This document shows, in pieces, positions 35,436 through 42,031 of a stretch of 64,000 nt of DNA (position 1 is its first letter; each line of letters begins with the position of its first letter). The stretch comes from Streptomyces kaniharaensis (GTDB taxonomy: Bacteria; Actinomycetota; Actinomycetes; Streptomycetales; Streptomycetaceae). The position numbers and the translations under genes were made by a program. The notes below the pieces were generated by a model. That model was not told the DNA's origin. It did not search any database and saw only the letters and a list, made by a program, of their open reading frames with translations. The stretch lies in NCBI RefSeq assembly GCF_009569385.1, contig NZ_WBOF01000006.1:62001-126000 (forward strand), in the 5' to 3' direction.

Positions 35436-36140
35436 TCAGCCGCTGAGCAGGGTGCGGAGGTCGACGATGCGGTAGCCGCGGCTCCGGGCGCCGTCGATGA
35501 TCGCCGGGAGAGCCTCGGCGTCGAGGCACTGGCCGCCGCCCTCTTCGGTGGCGCCGACGTGGAGCTGGAGGATGGCGCCGGGGGTGAGGGCGGCGAGGGC
35601 GCGCTCGGTGGCGCGGGCGGCGGTCATCCCGTGCGCGGGGCCGAGGTAGCCGTTGGTGTCGGTGGTGAACTCGAGGTCGGCGAACCCGAGTTCGTTGACG
35701 GTGGCGGTCGCCTCGGGCGTTGTCTCGCTGTACGGGAAGCGGAAGAACGGGAGCGGGTCCGTGCCGGCCGCGCGACGGATGGCCGTGTCGGCGCGCTGGA
35801 CTTCGCCGCGGGCCTGTTGCCGCGTGAGTCCGGCGAACTGCGGGTGGCTGTAGGAGTGGTTGCCGAGGCCGTGTCCGGCGGCGGCGATGGTGCGGACGGC
35901 GCCCGGGTTCCGGTCGGCGAAGTCGCCGGTGGGGAAGAAGGCGGCGGGGGCGGCGCGGTCGCGCAGGACGGCGAGGACGGTCTCGAGGCCGGTCTCGTCC
36001 CAGGCGGCGTTGAAGGTCAGCGCGACGACCCGCTCGTCGGTGGGGATGCGGCGGATCTCGGCGCCGAGCAGGGACGCGGGCGGCGGGCCGGCGGCGACCA
36101 GGGCGAGGAGGGTCGCGGCAGCGGCGAGGAGGCGCTTCAT
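35436..36140 (-). CDS. Polysaccharide deacetylase-fold secreted protein
   Basis: A 234-residue exported NodB-fold protein: KRLLAAAATLLALVAAG is the signal segment after ATG 36140. Motif 1 reads VALTFNAAWDETG rather than TFDDGP, so the first Asp of the usual pair is Asn or Ala while a later Asp remains, as in some PdaB-like proteins. The metal-binding His motif is NHSYSHPQF, and FFRFPYSE and LQLHVGAT follow. It probably acts on peptidoglycan or another N-acetylated glycan, or is a degenerate binder. The frame is open to 36254, but only this start gives a signal peptide. Confidence 0.82.
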   Translation of the reverse strand: MKRLLAAAATLLALVAAGPPPASLLGAEIRRIPTDERVVALTFNAAWDETGLETVLAVLRDRAAPAAFFPTGDFADRNPGAVRTIAAAGHGLGNHSYSHPQFAGLTRQQARGEVQRADTAIRRAAGTDPLPFFRFPYSETTPEATATVNELGFADLEFTTDTNGYLGPAHGMTAARATERALAALTPGAILQLHVGATEEGGGQCLDAEALPAIIDGARSRGYRIVDLRTLLSG

Positions 36141-36236
36141 ACCGGGTCCAACGACCCGCTCGCCGTCTGGGATGCGTTTGCGCCATTGCAGGTCTGCTTT
36201 CGGCCTGGCGCCTCTTTCGAAGGCAGAACCGAGGTC

Positions 36237-36297
36237 ATGGCATGGGAATCGCATGGCAAAGTGTCGTCATGCCACATGTGAAATGGCATATGTGGCA
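36237..36297. promoter_or_regulatory. Cluster of TGGCA half-sites with a palindrome
   Basis: In 61 bases the word TGGCA or its complement occurs five times (about 36238, 36254, 36270 reversed, 36284 and 36293), with spacings near 16, 16, 14 and 9. TGCCACAT at 36270-36277 and ATGTGGCA at 36290-36297 form a perfect inverted repeat around 12 bases. The stretch is AT-rich for this genome and sits between divergent genes, 60 bases before the start at 36357, so it may be a regulator binding region. Confidence 0.55.
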
Positions 36298-36356
36298 CGG
36301 TGTATTTCCATGTGCCCACTTGTCCCGTTTGCTCTCGTCCCTTCCGGGAGGAAGTC

Positions 36357-36818
36357 ATGAATCGAACTGCGCTGGCCGTGGCGGCTGCTGCCGCCCTGCT
36401 CGCGGCGCCCGCCACGGCGGTCGCCGCACCGGTCGCCGCCGCACCGGCCGCCGCCACTAAAACGACGACCTGCGGCGCCTCCGGCCTCCAGGCCGGTCTG
36501 ATGACCAAGGTCTGCGCCGACGTCACCGGTGACGACGTCCAGCTCTGGGGGCAGATCTCCCTGGCCGGTCCGCCGAGCCCGGGCACCCCGTGGCCGCCGC
36601 GGCCCGAGGAGCTGATCACGAGCCTGTCCGCCGACGTCGTCGGCGGCAACGCGCTCGGCGCGGTGCGCGGGGGCACCGTGTTCACGGTCAGCGCCGTGCG
36701 TGTCGGCGGGGTCGGCGGCAAGGTCGCGTGCGGTTCGACCGTGCACGCGAGCTTCAGCGTGTCGTCCTTTTCCCGCTTTTCCGCCCCGGTGACGGTGGAC
36801 GTCCCCGTAGTCTGCTGA
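36357..36818 (+). CDS. Small secreted hypothetical protein
   Basis: A 153-residue exported protein. The ATG at 36357 has GGGAGGAAG upstream. NRTALAVAAAAALLAAPATA is the signal peptide; the mature part has four cysteines and beta-strand-like segments (DDVQLWGQISLAG, VHASFSVSSF), and ends in VVC. No family is recognised. It is preceded by the TGGCA cluster and followed by a strong hairpin. Confidence 0.72.
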   Translation: MNRTALAVAAAAALLAAPATAVAAPVAAAPAAATKTTTCGASGLQAGLMTKVCADVTGDDVQLWGQISLAGPPSPGTPWPPRPEELITSLSADVVGGNALGAVRGGTVFTVSAVRVGGVGGKVACGSTVHASFSVSSFSRFSAPVTVDVPVVC

Positions 36819-36836
36819 CGGAAACGCCATAGTGAC

Positions 36837-36874
36837 GGCCGAGCCCGGGAGCTGGCAGCTTCCCGGGCTCGGCC
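36837..36874 (+). terminator. Strong hairpin terminator
   Basis: GGCCGAGCCCGGGA pairs perfectly with TCCCGGGCTCGGCC around GCTGGCAGCT, 18 bases after the stop of the small secreted protein gene. Confidence 0.82.
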
Positions 36875-37041
36875 CTTGCTCGCCACGGGGCGAGGGTGCC
36901 GTCACGCCCGGGCACCTGTGGACGCTACCCGGGGCTGTGACGACTTGAAGAAATCTTCATCTGCGATGATGATGCTTGCCGGTCGTGCGGTCCCTGCGCA
37001 CCCGGCCGCCCACCAGCCGCAGACGAGGGAGAGAGCGGACG

Positions 37042-37377
37042 ATGCCGGTCCCGTTGTACCAGGCCAAGGCGGAGTTCTTCCGCACCCTCGGGCACCCGGT
37101 CCGGATCCGGGTGCTGGAGCTGCTCCAGGACGGCCCCCGGCCGGTGCGCGAGCTGCTGGCGGAGATCGAGGTCGAGCCGTCGAACCTCTCCCAGCAGCTC
37201 GCGGTGCTGCGCCGCACCCAGCTGGTCACGGCCACCCGCGAGGGCAACACCGTGGTGTACGCGCTCAGCACCCCGGACGTGGCCGAGCTCCTGCGGGCCG
37301 CCCGCCGGATCCTGACCGAGCTGATCACCGACCAGGGCGCGCTGCTCACCGAACTGCGCGGGCCCGGCGCCCGCTGA
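37042..37377 (+). CDS. ArsR/SmtB family winged-helix regulator
   Basis: A 111-residue regulator: the first helix YQAKAEFFRTLGHPVRIRVL, then LLQDGPRPVRELLAEIEVEP and the recognition helix region SNLSQQLAVLRRTQLV, with the wing TREGNTVVYAL. The usual metal-binding ELCVC-type cysteines are absent and no Cys is present, so it probably senses something other than metal. The ATG at 37042 has GAGGGAGAGAG. It precedes the DUF6126 gene and points at the P450-terpene synthase gene, which is on the other strand. Confidence 0.85.
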   Translation: MPVPLYQAKAEFFRTLGHPVRIRVLELLQDGPRPVRELLAEIEVEPSNLSQQLAVLRRTQLVTATREGNTVVYALSTPDVAELLRAARRILTELITDQGALLTELRGPGAR

Positions 37378-37450
37378 ACGGGCCGCTGAGCCGCACGCCC
37401 CACCGCATCCCGGCCACCCCCGCCCGCACCACCCGAGGAGAACCCCTGCC

Positions 37451-37594
37451 ATGAGCGAGAACGCCGGCGACAGCACGCGCGAGGAGAAGAGCCGCCGCAA
37501 GGCCATGCTCATCCGGGCGGGGGTCTACATCTTCGCCACGCACCTGTTCGCCGGCTTCGTGCTCCTGCTGTTCGCGCTCGGCGACCGCAAATGA
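37451..37594 (+). CDS. DUF6126-like small membrane protein, 47 residues
   Basis: A short gene with a strong ribosome binding site (CGAGGAGAA) and an ATG at 37451. The protein has a charged start (SENAGDSTREEKSRRKAM) and one membrane helix, LIRAGVYIFATHLFAGFVLL, ending in LGDRK. The THxFAGF pattern in the helix matches the small DUF6126 proteins of streptomycetes, whose role is unknown; they often sit beside a DNA-binding regulator, as here beside the ArsR gene. It ends 16 bases before the convergent fusion gene's stop. Confidence 0.8.
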   Translation: MSENAGDSTREEKSRRKAMLIRAGVYIFATHLFAGFVLLLFALGDRK

Positions 37595-37610
37595 GCCGGG
37601 TGCCCGCGCG

Positions 37611-40046
37611 CTACCGGTAGCGTTCGCTGGTACTGGTCCAGGCCTGGACGCCGTCGACCAGTTCCCGGGTGCCGTCGAGGTACCACCGGCCGGCCGGGTG
37701 GCGGCCGAGCAGGTCGCGGCGGAGCGCCTCGCTCTCCGTGCACAGCTGCGCGATCCGGGCCCGGACCGCCTCGGCGGCCCGGCTGCGGGTGCAGCCGCTC
37801 GCGTGTTCCAGGGCGAGCACGGTGTTGAACGCGGCGGTGCCCTGGCGTTCCTCGCGGTCCAGCGAGTACAGGTCGTTGATCAGGGTGGCGGCGTCGGCGG
37901 TGTGGGCGCGCAGGCGGCGCAGGTCGGGGTCGGCGTGCAGTGCGGCGGGCGCGTCGGCACCGTGGACGCGTTCCAGTATGTTCATGAACGGGTAGAGGCA
38001 GCTGCCGTGGCGGCGCAGCAGCATCGTTTCGGCAAGGCCGAGGTGAGGGACGGTGCCGTGGGCGCGGTGCTGCGCCTCGGCGGGGAAGGTGGACAGGCAG
38101 GCCTGCCACTCGCGGGCGGCCCGGGCTCGCCAGGCGGGGGACGCGGCGGCGGTCTGGCGGTCCCACAGTTCACGCCAGGCCGTGGTGAGTTGGTCCTCGC
38201 CGGCGCTCGGCGCGGTTCCGTCCACGACGGCGATCAGCGGCTCCACGACGGCCCGGGCCTCGGCGGGGAGGCACCCGGGCGAGCCGTCGAAGCGGTCGTC
38301 GAGGATGGTGTACCAGCCGAGCATGTCCACCAGCAGGTCGAGGTCGGCGCCCCGGGTGCGGGGGAAGGCGCGGCCGATCAACTCGGGCAGGGCGTAGGCC
38401 TGGTAGCGGGGCAGCTCGGGCCGGGTGAGCAGACCGTGGCCGACCGCCCACTCGGCGTGCCGGACGGCGGTCGTGGCCAGGTCGCTCTGCGGGCGCGGGA
38501 GTCGGGGCGCGGAGACCGGACCCGTCTCACGCGCCCGTGGCCGGTGATCCTCGCGCGGGGCCAGCCGGACTTGCAGGCCCTGTGCCTGGACGGTCGTCCA
38601 CACCACCTCGCGCGCCCGCGCCCCGGGGACGGCCACCGGCCGCCAGCGGCGCAGGATCGCCGCCGCCGCGACGGTCAGCTCGGCCCAGGCGAACGCCTCG
38701 CCGATGCACTTGTGCTTGCCCGCCCCGAACGGCAGGAAGGACTGCCGCCCGGCGCCGCCGTCCTGCCACCGCTCGGGGCAAAAGCGCAGCGGGTCGGGGT
38801 AGCGCACCGGGTCGCGGTGCAGCGCGGTGAGGCTGTAGAGCAGCTCGGTGCCGGCGGGGATCCGGTAGGGGCCGAGCTCGACCGGCACCTGGGCGGTGCG
38901 CATCAGGAAGGCGTTGGGCGCGTGCAGCCGCACCACCTCCCGCGTGACGCTGTGGGTGTAGCGGAGCCGGGCCAGGGCCTCCGGGGTCGGGACGGTGCCG
39001 GCGGGCAGGTGCTCGTCGAGTTCGGCGAGCATGCGGGCCTCGACCTGCGGGTGGCGCAGGAGTTCGTCGATGAGCCAGGTGAGCGTGGTGGAGACGGTCT
39101 CGGTGCCGGCGCCGAACATGGTGATCGCCTCGGACCGGACGTCCGCCTCGGTGAGCGGGCGGCCGGTGGCCGGGTCGGTGGCGGCACGCAGCAGGGCGGG
39201 CAGCGTGCCGACCGGAGCGTCCTGCCCCGCGTACCCGTCGACGGCCCGGTCGACGGCCCGGTCGACGGCCTGGTCGACGACGTCGTTGAGCACCCGGACG
39301 GCGGCGTCGAACCGGCGGTTGACCGGCAGCGGCAGCCGGGCCAGCGCCGGGTGCGGATAGAGGGACTGGACGATCTGGCCCTTCACCAGGTCCGGCAGCG
39401 CCCGGTGGAAGGCGAGCGCGGCCTCCTCGCCGAGCCGGGCGCCGAAGAGCGAACGGGTGACGATCTCCAGCGCGAGGTGGTTCATCTCCCTGGCCACGTC
39501 GAGGAGCCGGCCCGGCTGCCAGCGTGCGGCCCGTTCCTCGGTGACCTGGTGCATGACGGCCAGGTACCCGGCCATCCGGTCCGGGCCGAAGGCGGGCTGG
39601 ATCACCCGGCGGCGGTCGCGGTGGGCCTGGCCCTCGGACATCAGCAGGCCGTCGCCGAAGGCCGTCCTGAGGGTGTCCTGGACGGCTCCGCGCGGACAGT
39701 CGTAGGCGCGTGCGACGAGCAGGGTGTGGACGAGCGAGGCGTCGGTGACGACGCAGACGGTCCGCGGTCCGAGGCGGACGCGGACCACGCCGCCGTGGCG
39801 GGCTAGCGAGCCGAGGAAGCCGAGCGGGTCGCGCAGCAGGGCCACGGCGTGGCCGAGGCCGGGGAGCGCGCCGGGGGCGAGCGGGGGGACGGCCGCGGCG
39901 GCTGCGGGTGGGGCGTTCCTCGGGCAGGCGGTGGGTTGAGCGGTGCCGTCCGGTCGCGCGGTCTCGGGCGGTTGCGCGCTGTCGGGCGTTTGCGGGGACA
40001 CGGGCGGACTCGGGGGCGCGGCCGTCGCCAGCGTCTCGGTCGTCAT
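37611..40046 (-). CDS. Cytochrome P450-terpene synthase fusion protein
   Basis: An 811-residue fusion in one uninterrupted frame. Residues 1-55 are disordered and rich in Pro, Ala and Thr. Residues 60-500 form a cytochrome P450: I-helix AGTET (313-317), EVVR (370-373), and heme-binding FGAGKHKCIG with ligand C447. Residues 515-811 form a class I terpene synthase: DDRFD (583-587), NSE triad NDLYSLDRE (N724, S728, E732) and terminal R809-Y810. It should cyclise a prenyl diphosphate and oxidise the product. Both active sites look intact. The ATG at 40046 has AGAGGTAG. No other terpene gene, ferredoxin or reductase adjoins. A short repeat encodes DRAVDRAVD near residue 262. Confidence 0.93.
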   Translation of the reverse strand: MTTETLATAAPPSPPVSPQTPDSAQPPETARPDGTAQPTACPRNAPPAAAAAVPPLAPGALPGLGHAVALLRDPLGFLGSLARHGGVVRVRLGPRTVCVVTDASLVHTLLVARAYDCPRGAVQDTLRTAFGDGLLMSEGQAHRDRRRVIQPAFGPDRMAGYLAVMHQVTEERAARWQPGRLLDVAREMNHLALEIVTRSLFGARLGEEAALAFHRALPDLVKGQIVQSLYPHPALARLPLPVNRRFDAAVRVLNDVVDQAVDRAVDRAVDGYAGQDAPVGTLPALLRAATDPATGRPLTEADVRSEAITMFGAGTETVSTTLTWLIDELLRHPQVEARMLAELDEHLPAGTVPTPEALARLRYTHSVTREVVRLHAPNAFLMRTAQVPVELGPYRIPAGTELLYSLTALHRDPVRYPDPLRFCPERWQDGGAGRQSFLPFGAGKHKCIGEAFAWAELTVAAAAILRRWRPVAVPGARAREVVWTTVQAQGLQVRLAPREDHRPRARETGPVSAPRLPRPQSDLATTAVRHAEWAVGHGLLTRPELPRYQAYALPELIGRAFPRTRGADLDLLVDMLGWYTILDDRFDGSPGCLPAEARAVVEPLIAVVDGTAPSAGEDQLTTAWRELWDRQTAAASPAWRARAAREWQACLSTFPAEAQHRAHGTVPHLGLAETMLLRRHGSCLYPFMNILERVHGADAPAALHADPDLRRLRAHTADAATLINDLYSLDREERQGTAAFNTVLALEHASGCTRSRAAEAVRARIAQLCTESEALRRDLLGRHPAGRWYLDGTRELVDGVQAWTSTSERYR

Positions 40047-40389
40047 GACAACTACCTCTCACAGATGGGCCGGTGCGGCGGTACCGCGGGATGCGCCGCC
40101 GCGCCGGCCGGTACGTGGGGGACCGGTTAGCGCGGAACCCCACATGCGCCCTTCCCAGAGGGCGCACGCCATGGGCAACGCGCCGGTTGGACGAGCGTTG
40201 CGCCGCGCGCGGGTGGATCACCCGAACGGCCGATCGACGGCCCTCGTCCGCCCGACCGCGCCACGGGCCCCGTCCACTGACCCGACGTGCGGGAACGCGG
40301 AGTCAAGGGTCTGCCGGAAGCAGGGTCTTTCGGCCCTCGCCGCTGGGCGCCGGGAGGTCCAGCATGGTCCCGGAGAAGGAGGTTCCCTG
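40047..40389. other. Divergent region between the fusion and the HPF-like gene
   Basis: 343 bases holding presumed promoters for both genes. TGCGCCCT-TCCCAG-AGGGCGCA at 40145-40166 is a perfect inverted repeat. AGGGTCT occurs twice, 16 bases apart (40306 and 40322). No reading frame with a proper start is seen. Confidence 0.5.
40350..40373 (+). promoter_or_regulatory. Palindrome CCGGGA-N12-TCCCGG upstream of the HPF-like gene
   Basis: Two six-base arms, CCGGGA and TCCCGG, flank 12 bases directly before the GAAGGAGG ribosome binding site. They could be an operator or a hairpin in the leader. The arms are short, so this may be chance in GC-rich DNA. Confidence 0.35.
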
Positions 40390-41172
40390 ATGACCCGTCT
40401 GCGCCACCGGCCCGCCCTCGACGTGCGCGTGGAGATCCGCGGCGAGCTACCGCACGAGGACGCCGAGTACGTTCGGGCTCAGGCGCTCGATCTGGTCGCC
40501 GGGCTCGGCCCCGGCACGCGCTCCGCCCGGGTCCGGCTCACCCGGGTTCGCGACCGGGCGGTCACCCGGCCCGCCCTGGCACAGGCCGTCGCGGAGCTGG
40601 ACGGCGCCGGGCCGGTCCGGGTGCAGCTCGCCGCCGTCACCGCCCGCGAGGCCGTCGACCTGGTGCTCGGCACCCTGGCCGGGCGGGCCGCCAGGCTGCT
40701 GGAGCAGGGCGACATCGGCTTCGCCGCCGTCCACGAGAGCGCCTACCGCCCGCAGTACACCGTTCGCCCGCTCGCCGAACGGCGGATCGCCCGGTGCAAA
40801 CCGGTCGTCCTCGGCCGCCGCACGACCGAGCAGGCCGCGCGCGAGATGCTGGCGCTGGACTTCGGGTTCCACCTCTTCGCCGACACCGACACCGGCCAGG
40901 ACAGCCTGATCCACCGCTACCCGCCGGGCGGCGGCCTCGGCCTGCTGCGGGCGGTCCGGGCGGTCGGCCCCTGCGGTGCCGCCACCCTCCCGATCAGCGA
41001 GCACCCCGATCCGGCCCACCGCCTCGACCTTGCCGAGGCGGCCCGGCAGCTCTGGCTCACCGGAGGACCGTTCGTCTTCCACACCGACCCTGCCGACGGC
41101 CGCGGTCGGGTGCTGTACCGCCGCTACGACGGCCACTACGGCCTGATCACGCCGGTGGCGGACGGCGGCTGA
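40390..41172 (+). CDS. Hibernation-factor-like protein with two HPF C-terminal domains
   Basis: A 260-residue protein related to long-form ribosome hibernation factors (S30AE family). Residues 1-105 are a divergent N-terminal domain with alternating strand and helix pattern. Residues about 137-190 form a first C-terminal-type domain (VVLGRRTTEQAAREMLALDF, GFHLFADTDTGQ). Residues about 208-256 form a second, better conserved one (LDLAEAARQLWLTGGPFVF, RVLYRRYDGHYGLITP). Such domains dimerise ribosomes or factors in dormancy. The layout recalls mycobacterial hypoxia-linked RafH. The ATG at 40390 has GAAGGAGG. Confidence 0.78.
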   Translation: MTRLRHRPALDVRVEIRGELPHEDAEYVRAQALDLVAGLGPGTRSARVRLTRVRDRAVTRPALAQAVAELDGAGPVRVQLAAVTAREAVDLVLGTLAGRAARLLEQGDIGFAAVHESAYRPQYTVRPLAERRIARCKPVVLGRRTTEQAAREMLALDFGFHLFADTDTGQDSLIHRYPPGGGLGLLRAVRAVGPCGAATLPISEHPDPAHRLDLAEAARQLWLTGGPFVFHTDPADGRGRVLYRRYDGHYGLITPVADGG

Positions 41173-41226
41173 GGGCAGGAAACCCGACGACACCGGTCCG
41201 ACGCCACGAGACGGGAACCGCGACCC

Positions 41227-41652
41227 ATGGACTGCGACGACGAAGTGATGCTGACCGTCCGGATCAGCGCCGCCGAGCGGGCACTGCTGCGCACCCTGGC
41301 GCGCGGCCACGGCGGTGACGTCTCCGACGTGGCGGTGGACGGCCTGCTGGACGTCATCCCCGCCCTGTACGGCGAGGCCGCCACGCTCCGGCTGCGCCGC
41401 GTCCTGGCCCGGCCCGCGCCCTGCGCCGTGACGCTGTGGCTGCCCGCGCCGGTCGCCGACCTGCTGCCGCTGCTGGGGGCGCAGGTGTCCGGAGCCGGCG
41501 GCCCGGCGACCGGCCCGGCGAGCGCCGCGCTGTCCGCGGCCCTGCGCCTCTGGCTCGCGGGGGACCAGGCCGCGCTGGCCGCCGCGCTGGCCCGGCTGCA
41601 CCAGGGCCGCGGCGCCCGCCCGGTGGCTCGCCCGGCGCTGGCCGCGGCCTGA
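41227..41652 (+). CDS. Hypothetical protein
   Basis: A 141-residue Ala/Leu-rich protein of no known family. The start DEVMLTVRISAAERALLRTL suggests a ribbon followed by helices, like small DNA-binding or antitoxin-type proteins, but there is no clear ribbon-helix-helix signature. It lies 54 bases after the HPF-like gene in the same direction, so the two may form an operon. The ATG has GGGAA upstream. Confidence 0.55.
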   Translation: MDCDDEVMLTVRISAAERALLRTLARGHGGDVSDVAVDGLLDVIPALYGEAATLRLRRVLARPAPCAVTLWLPAPVADLLPLLGAQVSGAGGPATGPASAALSAALRLWLAGDQAALAAALARLHQGRGARPVARPALAAA

Positions 41653-42031
41653 CGGTCCGTCCGCTCCTGGCATGTTCGGGGCGGGAAATCGCCTGGTCAG
41701 AGTACTGTTCAGGGCCGCTCGGCAGGTCTAGCATTCCGGTCACGGCCGCCGGGTTCCACGCCCCTCGGACCCCGGCCGGGGTGGCCGCTGCCACCCCCTG
41801 CCGGGGAGCGCATACCCCCCGAATGCGCTCCCCGGCTTCGTCGTTTCCGGAGTCGTTCCAGCGCGCCCGGGTGGCCGCTGCCGGTCCGTCACGAAGGCTC
41901 CGGCGCGAACCCGGAAAAATTCCGAAAGAAGTTTCTGTTATTCACTCACGTCCCATCCGCTCTCCTGAGTGTCGGAAGGCCCAGGCGCTGTCACCACAGG
42001 GCGCGGGCCGTCGCACGAGGAAAGGAACGCG
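41653..42031. other. Intergenic region with terminator and leader
   Basis: 379 bases. After a strong hairpin at 41800-41836, an AT-rich patch at about 41915-41945 contains the small palindrome CGGAAAAATTCCG and GAAAGAAGTTTC. It probably carries the promoter of the metalloprotease gene. Confidence 0.45.
41800..41836 (+). terminator. Perfect 14-bp hairpin terminator
   Basis: GCCGGGGAGCGCAT pairs exactly with ATGCGCTCCCCGGC around a nine-base loop, 147 bases after the stop at 41652, with TTCG following. Confidence 0.8.

Noticed and set aside
39235..39285. 12-bp tandem repeats as a recombination site
   Set aside because: The GTCGACGGCCCG units are coding repeats (DRAVDRAVD) inside the P450 domain and look like simple slippage in the gene.
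37611..40046. P450-terpene fusion as two genes with a missed stop
   Set aside because: The reading frame is continuous through the joining region (about residues 500-515), with no start codon plus ribosome binding site at the domain boundary, so a true fusion is the simpler reading.
40260..40389. DosR/OsdR boxes before the HPF-like gene
   Set aside because: GGTCC and GGGTC half-sites exist, but none forms the spaced inverted pair expected for this regulator.
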